Shown in pieces: positions 17,004 through 25,076 of a stretch of DNA of 64,000 nucleotides; position 1 is the stretch's first letter, and the number at the start of each line of letters is the position of its first letter. Origin of the DNA: Agarilytica sp033852165 (GTDB lineage: Bacteria; Pseudomonadota; Gammaproteobacteria; Pseudomonadales; Cellvibrionaceae); NCBI GenBank assembly GCA_033852165.1, contig JAWSUZ010000008.1, positions 1 to 64,000 on the forward strand, written 5' to 3'. The translations under genes were made by a program, and so were the position numbers. The notes beneath the pieces are model-generated. The model saw only the letters and a list, made by a program, of their open reading frames with translations, was not told the origin of the DNA and did not search any database.

Positions 17004-17348
17004 TCAGGCGTTGTCTTGACGGCCAGCAGGCTCTAAGGACCACAACTTTTCAAGCTCATACAATTCACGCGTTGCTTTCAACATGACATGCACAACGGTA
17101 TCGGCGAAGTCGATCAAGACCCATTCTCCTGCGTCTAGGCCTTCAAAGCCAATAGGTGGTGTGCCCGCTTTTTTAGCGTCTGCAATGATGTTACTGGCCA
17201 TCGCTTTCACATGTCGGCTTGAGGTGCCTGTTGCGATCACAAGAGTATCGGTTACATCTGTTAATTTGCTCACGTCCAAATCGGTGATGTCTAGAGCTTT
17301 TAAATCTTCTAATGCAGTGTGAACTAATTGATTAATATCGTTTGCCAT
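17004..17348 (-). CDS. rsfS: Ribosome silencing factor RsfS
   Basis: Binds ribosomal protein L14 and blocks subunit joining in starvation. Seen: ALEDLKALDITDLDVSKLT, VIATGTSSRHVKAMASNI and GEWVLIDFADTVVHVML, all family hallmarks. The frame extends to a GTG at 17363, but the ATG at 17348 has AAAGAG upstream and matches the usual short N-terminus, giving 114 residues. It lies between nadD and rlmH. Confidence 0.96.
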   Translation of the reverse strand: MANDINQLVHTALEDLKALDITDLDVSKLTDVTDTLVIATGTSSRHVKAMASNIIADAKKAGTPPIGFEGLDAGEWVLIDFADTVVHVMLKATRELYELEKLWSLEPAGRQDNA

Positions 17349-17416
17349 CGGGTACTCTTTCACTTCTTTTATGTTGTGGTTTTACGCTGATTTCGTAACG
17401 AAAACGTAAAACCGGA

Positions 17417-18058
17417 TTAAATATACAGTTTATGCTTTTGAATATAGTCTGCAGTTCCCCGCGAAACCATATGATTAATGTTTTTTCCGCCGGTAATAGC
17501 CGTGCGAATCGCGCTTGAGGCAATATCGCTCTCCTGCATGGGTAATTTGGCTATCTTGCCATGAGTGTACTCGCCAATTTGCGCTAAAGGCACTTCGCTC
17601 TGGTGCGCGCCTTCACCCTGCTCCGACTCTACAGCCTGAGCTGCACCGGGCCTATTGACCACCACGATATTCACGGTATCGAGAATTTCTTCCCAACGGT
17701 GCCAGGAGGTAAAGTTAAGCCAGGAATCTTGCCCGAGCATAAAACATAGGCTCACGTTCGGGCCAGCCTCTTTACGTATCTCTTTTACCGTTTCAACGGT
17801 GTACGAAATTGTTGTTTTTTCAAGTTCTCGTGCGTCTACTAGAACGCTATTAAAACGACTAAAAGCCTGAACCAACATCGCTGTTCGGTCTTGGTTCGAG
17901 GCGTGAAAGCCGGGTTTATGCGGTGGCATATGGCACGGAACAATGTGCATTTTTTGCGGTTTAAGCTGGGCGATAACTTGTTCGGTCATCGCTTCGTGAC
18001 CTAGATGTACTGGGTCAAAGCTACCGCCATATATAACGACCAGCGGGTGGGCACTCAA
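17417..18058 (-). CDS. nadD: Nicotinate-mononucleotide adenylyltransferase
   Basis: Makes deamido-NAD from nicotinate mononucleotide and ATP. Seen: the nucleotidyltransferase motif GGSFDPVHLGHEAM with the HxGH pair, FMLGQDSWLNFTSWHRW, and the C-terminal ISSSAIR-type motif (here IASSAIRTAI). It is 213 residues. Near residues 145-160 is an unusual acidic/Gln-rich loop (AAQAVESEQGEGAHQSEV). Its start overlaps the proA stop by four bases, implying coupling. Confidence 0.96.
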   Translation of the reverse strand: MSAHPLVVIYGGSFDPVHLGHEAMTEQVIAQLKPQKMHIVPCHMPPHKPGFHASNQDRTAMLVQAFSRFNSVLVDARELEKTTISYTVETVKEIRKEAGPNVSLCFMLGQDSWLNFTSWHRWEEILDTVNIVVVNRPGAAQAVESEQGEGAHQSEVPLAQIGEYTHGKIAKLPMQESDIASSAIRTAITGGKNINHMVSRGTADYIQKHKLYI

Positions 18059-19308
18059 CCGCGAACCTGTCCGTCACCTAGAACAATCCACTTTTGCGAG
18101 GTAAGCCCTTCTAGGCCAACCGGACCACGCGCATGAATCTTATCGGTGGAAATACCAATTTCTGCCCCGAGACCGTATTCGAAACCGTCGGCAAAACGCG
18201 TGGATGCATTCACCATTACTGAGCTTGAATCCACTTCGGTTAAAAAGCGGCGAGCCAAGGTAAAGTTTTCACTCACGATGACGTCGGTGTGCTTGGAGCT
18301 GTAGGTATTAATGTGGTCTACCGCTTCATCGAAACCCGCGACGATTTTAATCGATAAGATCGGCGCAAGGTATTCGGTGGACCAGTCTTCTTCTGTCGCT
18401 TCATTAGCGGAGATAAGCGCGCGTGTTTTTTCGCAGCCACGTAGCTCAACTTGTTTTTCAGCGTAGGCCTCGGCTAAACGCGGCAAAATTTCCGCCGCGA
18501 TTTCTTCCGAAACCAATAAGGTTTCCATTGCATTACACACACCGTAACGGTGGGTTTTACTGTTGATGGCAATTGCCAATGCTTTGTCGATATCCGCTTG
18601 GCCATCAATGTAGACGTGGCAAATACCATCGAGATGTTTGATCACGGCAACTTTTGCATCGTTGGAGATGCGTTCAATTAAGCCTTTGCCACCACGTGGA
18701 ATAATGACATCGACGTATTCGGCCATGGTGATCAATTCACCCACGGCTGCACGGTCTGTGGTTTCGACCACTTGCACGGCATCGGCAGGTAAACCAGCTC
18801 GGCTGAGGCCTTCACGAATACATTTGGCTATGGCTTGGTTTGAGTGAACGGCTTCACTGCCGCCGCGTAATATGGTTGCGTTACCGGATTTGAGACAAAG
18901 GGCGGCCGCGTCGATGGTCACATTTGGACGGGACTCATAGATAATGCCGATAACGCCCAAAGGTGCGCGCATTTTACCGACTTGTATTCCACTAGGGCGG
19001 AAGCTTAGGTCGGTAATCTCACCGCAAGGATCGGGCAAGGCCGCAACTTGTCGGAGACCTTCTATCATGGAATCAAAACGTGGTGGTGTGAGTTCAAGAC
19101 GGTCGAGTAATGCTGGGTCTAAACCCTTTGCTCTGCCTGCCTCCATATCGGTGGCGTTGGCTGAGGAGATTTCTTCTCGCGCTTTATCAATCTCTTCGGC
19201 AATGGCGAAGAGAGCCGCATTTTTTTTGCTCGAATCGGCGGACATAATTTGTCGTGATGCCAATCGCGCACGCTGCCCCAACGTTTGCATGTACTCTTTT
19301 ACGTTCAT
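18055..19308 (-). CDS. proA: Gamma-glutamyl phosphate reductase
   Basis: NADPH-dependent second step of proline synthesis from glutamate. An aldehyde-dehydrogenase-fold protein of 417 residues with IYESRPNVTIDAAALCLKSG, ILRGGSEA, the catalytic Cys in GVCNAMETLLV, and the late ASTRFADGFEYGLGAEIGIST. It begins the run proA-nadD-rsfS-rlmH. The 176 bases upstream separate it from the ATP-grasp operon and should contain its promoter. Confidence 0.97.
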   Translation of the reverse strand: MNVKEYMQTLGQRARLASRQIMSADSSKKNAALFAIAEEIDKAREEISSANATDMEAGRAKGLDPALLDRLELTPPRFDSMIEGLRQVAALPDPCGEITDLSFRPSGIQVGKMRAPLGVIGIIYESRPNVTIDAAALCLKSGNATILRGGSEAVHSNQAIAKCIREGLSRAGLPADAVQVVETTDRAAVGELITMAEYVDVIIPRGGKGLIERISNDAKVAVIKHLDGICHVYIDGQADIDKALAIAINSKTHRYGVCNAMETLLVSEEIAAEILPRLAEAYAEKQVELRGCEKTRALISANEATEEDWSTEYLAPILSIKIVAGFDEAVDHINTYSSKHTDVIVSENFTLARRFLTEVDSSSVMVNASTRFADGFEYGLGAEIGISTDKIHARGPVGLEGLTSQKWIVLGDGQVRG

Positions 19309-19484
19309 CGTCTTGCTCTGAATAGTCTTTCGGTCGTTTTCTGGATGCCTAGTGCGGCCAAGATTTCGAAATTAGCCCAGCATTATACACGCTTAGCAAA
19401 GGCGAAACCCTATCGGAAATATGAGGGAGGTTTTAGAACGTAAAGGCCGCTATGCCGGGCTCTTAAACTAGCGCCAAGCGGGGA

Positions 19485-20444
19485 TCAAGCTGCAGCGATT
19501 GCGGCGAAGTGAGTCTGAGCAAATTCAAGCCTTTGCTCTGCCCCCCAGCGCTCGGGGTGGCTGATGGATTCAATTTTACGCAGGCGGGGCAAAAGACCTG
19601 CGTTATTGGCCATTTGAATGGATAAACCCGGACGGGCATTCAATTCTAGCAACATGGGGCCTAGGTTTTTATCAATCACGAGGTCTACTCCGAGGTAACC
19701 GAGACCGGTCATATCTGAGCAGGCGCAGGCCAATTCGAGAAGCTTACGCCATTTTGGCAGCGCTAATTCTCGTAAATTCTGGCCGGTATCGGGGTGAAGG
19801 AGGATCTCAACATCATCTTTTACGGCATTAACCGCTCGCCCCGTCGCTAAGCATAAACCCACACCTATCGCGCCTTGATGCAAGTTTGCCTTGCCATGCG
19901 AATCCGAACAGGAGAGGCGCATCATGGCCATCACTGGAATGCCGTGAAAGACAATCACGCGAATATCGGGCACACCTTCATGGGAAAAAGTGGCCAATCC
20001 ACTTTCGATTTCGATGCAATCTTCGATCATCGCCACATCGGGCGCACCGCCCAGCGAAAACAAACCGGCGAGTATATTCGAGACGTGCCTCTGGACTTCA
20101 CTGGAGCATACGGCCTGTCCGTTGGTTCGATAAAAAACACCGTCGTCCACTTTCGAAATGACCAAAATGCCTTTACCACCCGAACCTTTGGCAGGCTTGA
20201 TACAAAATGCTCGGTGACCATCAATGATCTTGCTGATATGACGTACAGAATGTTGATGCTCAATAACACCAATTAATGTGGGAACTGTAACGCCATGCTC
20301 TACGGCAAGACGTTTGGTTTTAAGCTTGTCGTCAACCAGGGGGAAGAGAGAACGAGGATTGTATCGACCGATATACGAGAGGTTGCGTCGGTTCATGCCC
20401 ATTACGCCAGAGGCTGCCAATTGTCGATAGCACTTCAACAACAT
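19485..20444 (-). CDS. RimK-like ATP-grasp ligase (alpha-L-glutamate ligase-like)
   Basis: Predicted ATP-grasp carboxylate-amine/thiol ligase of 319 residues. Seen: the N-terminal NPRSLFPLVDDKLKTKRLA, nucleotide-binding AFCIKPAKGSGGKGILVI, and the metal/phosphate-binding YLGVDLVIDKNLGPMLLELNARPGLSIQMAN near the end. It is the third gene of a compact operon with a 7TM protein and a retropepsin-like protease, the set reported by comparative genomics as a RimK-like peptide-tagging or osmotic-response system. It probably adds an amino acid to an unknown acceptor. The spacing to the preceding gene is only 7 bases. Confidence 0.85.
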   Translation of the reverse strand: MLLKCYRQLAASGVMGMNRRNLSYIGRYNPRSLFPLVDDKLKTKRLAVEHGVTVPTLIGVIEHQHSVRHISKIIDGHRAFCIKPAKGSGGKGILVISKVDDGVFYRTNGQAVCSSEVQRHVSNILAGLFSLGGAPDVAMIEDCIEIESGLATFSHEGVPDIRVIVFHGIPVMAMMRLSCSDSHGKANLHQGAIGVGLCLATGRAVNAVKDDVEILLHPDTGQNLRELALPKWRKLLELACACSDMTGLGYLGVDLVIDKNLGPMLLELNARPGLSIQMANNAGLLPRLRKIESISHPERWGAEQRLEFAQTHFAAIAAA

Positions 20445-20451
20445 AGGCGAC

Positions 20452-21963
20452 TCAGTCCTTACAAAATGGTCGGAATCGGCGGAATTCCAGTAAACGGTAA
20501 CCCGTATAACTGCCCAACATTAAAACTACTGCCATCAATACCAGCTGCAAACCCAAAAAGTTAAAGGTGAGATGACGGACAACGTCATTGGTTAATAACA
20601 TGTAGGTCACCAAGGCGACGATCAACGAACCTCCCGCCTGCACAACAACTTCTTGAGGGCCTTCTTCTTCCCACAAAATAGACATCCGCTCTATCGTCCA
20701 GCTCAGGATCACCATCGGGAAGAAGGTGATTTTTAGTCCTTCGCTCAAGCCCATTTGGTAGGCAACCACGGAAAAACACGCGATCAGAATGATGACGAAG
20801 ATAATCACCGCGGCAATCCGTGCGACCAGCAATAAATTGAGTTTGGACAAATAACTACGAATAATCAGCCCGGTACCGACGATTAAGATAAAGCCAACGA
20901 CGCCGGTAATTAAGCTGGTTTGTATAAATGACATAGCGATTAATACGGGCATAAACGTACCGGATGTACGCAAGCCAATAAAAATACGCAAAAAGACAAC
21001 CACTAAAACCCCCACGGGTATCAGCAAAATGCCTTTAAAAAGTGACAGTTCTTCTAGCGGCAGGCTGTGTATTGAAAAGTTCAAGAGAGAGGAATCACGC
21101 TCAATACTGGTTTTACGCGATTCACCCAGCGGGACTTCCTGTTTAATCATTGAGAAGTTAACGGTGGTGTTCGCCCCTCCCATTAAGTCGATTAGCGGGA
21201 GAGAGTTATATTCCCATAATAAAAATGACTTGGGACGTATTTGTTTTCCGGTCTCTGTATCAAAAATTTTGTAGTGCTGCCCATCAAACACTTGTAAATA
21301 ATTCAGCAGTTTTTGTCGACGACGGCCATCTTCTAAATGCAGACCCAGAATTTTACGAGCCGGAACATTGGCGTACTGAAGCAATAAAACCAGCCATTCG
21401 ATTCTCGGGCGCTTCTGCGATAAAAATTCAGCGCTTTGGGATTGGGTAGAAAACTCGCGAATTAATTCTGCCGTTAAACTATAGGGGTCTGCCGATCGGC
21501 TGATGGCTTGTTCGAGCAAACCACGCGCTGAGGTTTCATAAGGGCCAGCCCCTAAATTGACTCGCCGCTTAATGGGAAGGGTAAAGGTACCGACCTGATC
21601 TTGATCGGGATCAACCAACATGTCGACTCGGTAGTATAAAATCTGCGGACCTTGGGCATCGCGAATGGTCCATTGCACACGCCGTCCGGCATCATCCTCT
21701 AAATAACTTAAGCCATAACCCGCACTGGCGGTATGTTCTGCGACTTTAGTAAAGCTCTGCTGAGTGTCTGGCACGGCAAGGGAAACTTTGACGGGTTCAT
21801 TTTGCCCATCAAATTGAATTTTGGCTTCAATTGACCAAATGTGCTGTTTTTCACCCGGCAACCAGGGCACATCAAAAGTAGAGTGTCGGTAATAACTCAG
21901 TGAAATACCCACAGAGAAAAGCAAAAAAATCGCGACATAAAAAGGCTGACGAACGTTATTCAC
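20452..21963 (-). CDS. Inactive-transglutaminase/7TM membrane protein
   Basis: Membrane protein of 503 residues. Order: one N-terminal helix (FYVAIFLLFSVGISLSYY), a periplasmic region of about 280 residues containing the UUP1-like and transglutaminase-like folds, then seven hydrophobic helices from about residue 300 (starting FKGILLIPVGVLVVVFL) and a short cytoplasmic tail. I do not see the Cys-His-Asp triad, in line with the family name. It starts on a GTG that overlaps the protease stop by one base. Likely a sensor or scaffold that couples the outside to the ATP-grasp enzyme (inference). Confidence 0.85.
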   Translation of the reverse strand: MNNVRQPFYVAIFLLFSVGISLSYYRHSTFDVPWLPGEKQHIWSIEAKIQFDGQNEPVKVSLAVPDTQQSFTKVAEHTASAGYGLSYLEDDAGRRVQWTIRDAQGPQILYYRVDMLVDPDQDQVGTFTLPIKRRVNLGAGPYETSARGLLEQAISRSADPYSLTAELIREFSTQSQSAEFLSQKRPRIEWLVLLLQYANVPARKILGLHLEDGRRRQKLLNYLQVFDGQHYKIFDTETGKQIRPKSFLLWEYNSLPLIDLMGGANTTVNFSMIKQEVPLGESRKTSIERDSSLLNFSIHSLPLEELSLFKGILLIPVGVLVVVFLRIFIGLRTSGTFMPVLIAMSFIQTSLITGVVGFILIVGTGLIIRSYLSKLNLLLVARIAAVIIFVIILIACFSVVAYQMGLSEGLKITFFPMVILSWTIERMSILWEEEGPQEVVVQAGGSLIVALVTYMLLTNDVVRHLTFNFLGLQLVLMAVVLMLGSYTGYRLLEFRRFRPFCKD

Positions 21964-22751
21964 TAAGGCGCCACTTGTGCGGTTAATTTGGGATCACGAG
22001 ATCGCGTAAACTTTTTCGCTACATCTACTACAGCGATATCGCGTAAAAAACTACGGCCCAGTAAAACGGAGTACAGCATTTCGTTACGATCAGATAGGGT
22101 AAATTCCGTTTCCTCGTGAATTTCCCCTAAGCGCACGGAGAGTTTGACTACTGCACGACGCTCTAACTCTTCGACAGAGGCTTGCCGAATTTTGACATGG
22201 CGTAATAACGGGGCTTCTAATGTAACGGCTGGCTGGTCATCAATTAGCGCCACATCAAACCGCACCCAACGATCACCGTTGCGCTCAAAACGTTGGACAT
22301 TGGTCGCACTCAAGGATGAAGATTTTGCTCCGGTATCAATGCGGGCTTTAAGGTAGTGGTTTGCGCCATCCAACCAGACATATTCAACTCGGCCTAATAT
22401 AGCCTTATCGTCTATATTTAAGGCTTTCCCTGAACGAACGCCTGACTCACGTTGAATGCTGCGAATTTGTGAGCCTATCTTTTCTTTCTTTGAACCGGCA
22501 GTCCGTGAATACCCATTTGAAACTTTGCTGTTGATGGCAGATAGCTGCGTCTGCATTTCAGATAAATGTGTTAACAATGTGTGCTGTGTGCCCGCAATGG
22601 CATCTAGCCTCTGCGCTTGCAGGTCAATAAGCTCAGCCTGCTCTTGAAGGAGTGTATTGGTTTGCCTTGCAGAAAAACCGGGCCGTGTCTGCGAAAGCGT
22701 GCAGGCATTCACCAAAACAAGAAGAGGGATAAAAAAGAGTACGGCTCTCAT
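21963..22751 (-). CDS. Retropepsin-like aspartic protease (ATP-dependent zinc protease family)
   Basis: Predicted exported protease of 262 residues. An N-terminal lipoprotein-type signal (FIPLLVLVNAC) is followed by a coiled-coil region (TLLQEQAELIDLQAQRLDAI, residues about 33-70). The conserved domain from about residue 110 carries ARIDTGAKSSSLSA, the Asp-Thr-Gly of retropepsins, and YSVLLGRSFLRDIAVVD. It is often annotated 'ATP-dependent zinc protease', though the motif is aspartic. It is the first gene of the three-gene operon with the 7TM protein and ATP-grasp ligase, and may reverse or process the ligase product. Confidence 0.85.
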   Translation of the reverse strand: MRAVLFFIPLLVLVNACTLSQTRPGFSARQTNTLLQEQAELIDLQAQRLDAIAGTQHTLLTHLSEMQTQLSAINSKVSNGYSRTAGSKKEKIGSQIRSIQRESGVRSGKALNIDDKAILGRVEYVWLDGANHYLKARIDTGAKSSSLSATNVQRFERNGDRWVRFDVALIDDQPAVTLEAPLLRHVKIRQASVEELERRAVVKLSVRLGEIHEETEFTLSDRNEMLYSVLLGRSFLRDIAVVDVAKKFTRSRDPKLTAQVAP

Positions 22752-23264
22752 TACTTACACCTAGCTTTCACTTACGCTTGCGCCTAATTTAAGGCCTAAC
22801 TTAACGCCTAGCATTCAATTGGCGTTCCGTTAATTCAAGCCTACGTTTCATTCAATTTTGAGAAACAAACTCTACCGAGTTTCTTGATTTTACTTATTAT
22901 TAACCCGAGTTATGGGACTGACTATGGTGCTGTTGTTACGGAACTGAGTTACGGAACCATTGTTACGGCACTGTTGTTCGGGATTTAGCTATGACTCCGA
23001 TCTCGCACCAGAATCTGAAGGAAAACACTTCTTCGATCAAGGCGCGCCATAATAGGGGCGGATATCATACCAGTCACTCCTTATTTTTTTGCGAATCGCG
23101 ACACAACTTACCCAATAAACCGACGGTAGCGGAAAGGCGAACCACCAGTCAACTGCATTGTTGACGTTTGAATTAACCTATTCCTCCTTTTTTTATTGGA
23201 AAAACAATCCGAATGTCGGCGCAATAAGGCCCCCGCTCAATCTTTCGCAGTGCAGCAATTTATT
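22752..23264. other. Divergent intergenic region with short repeats
   Basis: About 510 bases without a gene between the protease operon (minus) and the glycine-zipper gene (plus). It is unusual in composition: several GCCTAA(C/T)TTAA-like words near 22791-22812, then the GTTACGG repeats listed separately. It must contain the operon promoter, which I cannot place with confidence. Confidence 0.45.
22935..22980. repeat. 13-14-bp degenerate tandem repeat
   Basis: Three to four consecutive units beginning at 22935, 22948, 22962 and 22976: GTTACGGAACTGA, GTTACGGAACCATT, GTTACGGCACTGTT, then a partial GTTCGGG. It lies between divergent promoters. It could be a DNA-binding array or simple slippage expansion; nothing else is visible. 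Confidence 0.5.
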
Positions 23265-23323
23265 GTTTAGCGTTGTTTGCTTTTTTGTGATTCAGCAAAG
23301 GTTCAGCATTAGGCGAATATTCT
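23265..23323 (+). promoter_or_regulatory. Response-regulator-type promoter with direct repeats
   Basis: TTCAGCA occurs at 23291-23297 and 23302-23308, an 11-base period typical of OmpR/PhoB-class binding sites, and overlaps the expected -35 position of a -10 box TATTCT (23318-23323). Further upstream, GTTTA-N5-GTTTG (23265-23279) resembles a PhoP box. No good -35 exists, as expected for an activated promoter. It drives the glycine-zipper gene, with the PhoPQ-like genes just downstream. Confidence 0.5.
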
Positions 23324-23350
23324 GTGACTAACCGTTACAGGAGAATCATT

Positions 23351-23917
23351 ATGAACAAAGTCATTGCCACCGCATTCACGGCCATCAGCCTGCTAGTCGC
23401 ACAAACATCCACAGCTGAATCCCATCGCTTTGTCGACTTTGCAAAAGTGAAGCAGGTCACCCCCATTTACAAAACCATCGAGCACCGTATTCCTGAAGAG
23501 ACCTGCTGGACCGAAACAGTTCGACGTGAACATCACCACAGAAGATCTACTTCTAGCACGCTTGTTGGCAGCCTCATTGGCGGCGCAATTGGTCATTCGG
23601 TGGGGCACGGTAAACGAAACAAAAACATTGGTGCTGTAATCGGCTCCGTCATTGGGGCCTCAATCGGAAACGACATTGAGAATAAGAAGAGACACGCAGG
23701 TCACCATCAGCGCGTTACATATGAGGATATGGAACGCTGCGAGACGCGCTACACAACACAAACTAAAGAACACCTTACGGGATACGACGTAACCTATCAG
23801 TACCGAGGTGAACGTTATACAACCCATATGCGCGAACACCCCGGCAAACGCATTAAGGTCAAAATCAGTATAAGCCCAATTGTTGATTACAACCTGAATA
23901 CTGCCACTAGGTTTTGA
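23351..23917 (+). CDS. Glycine-zipper 2TM envelope protein
   Basis: Exported protein of 188 residues. The ATG at 23351 is chosen because AGGAG lies eight bases upstream and it opens a signal peptide (IATAFTAISLLVAQTSTAES). A classic glycine zipper follows (LVGSLIGGAIGHSVGH, then IGAVIGSVIGASIGND), with paired Cys residues before and after it, and a C-terminal region with YDVTYQYRGERYTTHM as in the 17-kDa-antigen/YMGG-like family. It is probably associated with the outer membrane or periplasm. Its promoter looks response-regulator-controlled. Confidence 0.85.
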   Translation: MNKVIATAFTAISLLVAQTSTAESHRFVDFAKVKQVTPIYKTIEHRIPEETCWTETVRREHHHRRSTSSTLVGSLIGGAIGHSVGHGKRNKNIGAVIGSVIGASIGNDIENKKRHAGHHQRVTYEDMERCETRYTTQTKEHLTGYDVTYQYRGERYTTHMREHPGKRIKVKISISPIVDYNLNTATRF

Positions 23918-24077
23918 TTGCGCCCCGCAAAGGCAGAATGGTCAAAGATCGCGTAGAATAGCGCAATCATATTTGAGCAGAACCGCAGCTAACGCTGACA
24001 TCGACTGCCTGACCTGCGATTGCCTAGGAACGCAGGTTATCAATAAACGTTGAAAATAGAGGTTCGAGCATACTAAT

Positions 24078-24389
24078 TTGCGAGCTATATTGGTCATGAT
24101 CTTAGAGAAACGATTCAATACAATATTACGGGTACTATTACTGCTAGTGTGTTTGTGTGTGTTCACTCCTGGCTACGCCTTCAACACTAATTTTGCCGAT
24201 TTATTTTCCCAATCAGACGCGGCTAAATCCGGAGAAAAAAACCGTGCGGCGGCCTCGGCCAAAGCAAAATATGGCGGCAAGGTGCTCAGTGTAAGTAAGT
24301 CTAAGAAAGACGGAGAAATTGTTTACAAGGTGAAACTATTGCTCGACTCAGGGCGAATTAAAATCGTAAGAACAAAAGGAAAGTCATAG
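24078..24389 (+). CDS. PepSY-like exported protein
   Basis: About 100 residues. Hydrophobic signal segment (ILRVLLLLVCLCVFTPGYA), a short linker rich in Ala/Lys, then a PepSY-like half-domain (AKYGGKVLSVSKSKKDGEIVYKVKLLLDSGRIKIV). The start is uncertain: TTG at 24078 or ATG at 24096, neither with a strong ribosome site. It ends two bases before the response-regulator gene. PepSY proteins next to PhoP/PhoQ-like pairs are common in this group and may modulate the sensor from the periplasm (inference). Confidence 0.8.
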   Translation: MRAILVMILEKRFNTILRVLLLLVCLCVFTPGYAFNTNFADLFSQSDAAKSGEKNRAAASAKAKYGGKVLSVSKSKKDGEIVYKVKLLLDSGRIKIVRTKGKS

Positions 24390-24391
24390 TT

Positions 24392-25066
24392 ATGCGCTTA
24401 CTTATCATTGAAGACGAGGCAGCAGTTCGCCAACAGCTCAGCGATTTTTTTTCATCTTTAAAATTTGTCATTGATGCGGCTCCAGATGGCAAGGAAGGCA
24501 GCTACTATGCCATGGAGTTCGATTACGATTTGGCGATAATTGATATTGGCCTGCCCTTTAAAGACGGCATTTCGATCATTAAAGAGCTGCGAGCAGCAGG
24601 AAAAAACTATCCCATTTTGGTCCTCACAGCACGCGGTAGCTGGCAGGACAAAGTAAACGGCCTGGAGGCTGGCGCCGACGATTATTTGGTCAAACCGTTT
24701 CATACAGAGGAGCTTCGTGCTCGGGCCAATGCGCTTATTCGACGGTCTACCGGAAATGCCTCACCCATCCTCGATTTTGATCCGATTAAAATCGACACCT
24801 CGGCTAAAACAGTGACGGTAAACGATGCAACGGTAGAGCTGACCAGCTACGAATATAACACCCTGGAATATTTGGCCTTGCACTCCGGGGAAGCCATTTC
24901 TAAAACGGTATTAACCGAACATCTGTATCATCAAGATTTTGAGCGCGATAGTAATGTTATTGAAGTTTTCGTTGGGCGGCTGCGGAAAAAGCTCGACCCA
25001 GAAAATACAATAAAACCGATTAAAACAGTTCGTGGACAAGGCTATCGCTTTCAACTAGAAACCTAG
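24392..25066 (+). CDS. PhoP-like OmpR-family response regulator
   Basis: Transcription factor of 224 residues. Receiver domain with acidic pair (IIEDEAAV), phospho-acceptor Asp in LAIIDIGLPFKDG, Thr in LTARGSW and Lys in LVKPF. A winged-helix DNA-binding domain follows (ELTSYEYNTLEYLALHSG … SNVIEVFVGRLRKKL … IKTVRGQGYRF). GGAAAG upstream supports the ATG at 24392. The sensor kinase begins 10 bases downstream. A PhoP identity is inferred from the kinase's PhoQ-like features; the signal could be divalent cations or peptides, as in PhoPQ. Confidence 0.9.
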   Translation: MRLLIIEDEAAVRQQLSDFFSSLKFVIDAAPDGKEGSYYAMEFDYDLAIIDIGLPFKDGISIIKELRAAGKNYPILVLTARGSWQDKVNGLEAGADDYLVKPFHTEELRARANALIRRSTGNASPILDFDPIKIDTSAKTVTVNDATVELTSYEYNTLEYLALHSGEAISKTVLTEHLYHQDFERDSNVIEVFVGRLRKKLDPENTIKPIKTVRGQGYRFQLET

Positions 25067-25076
25067 GCTCATTATT

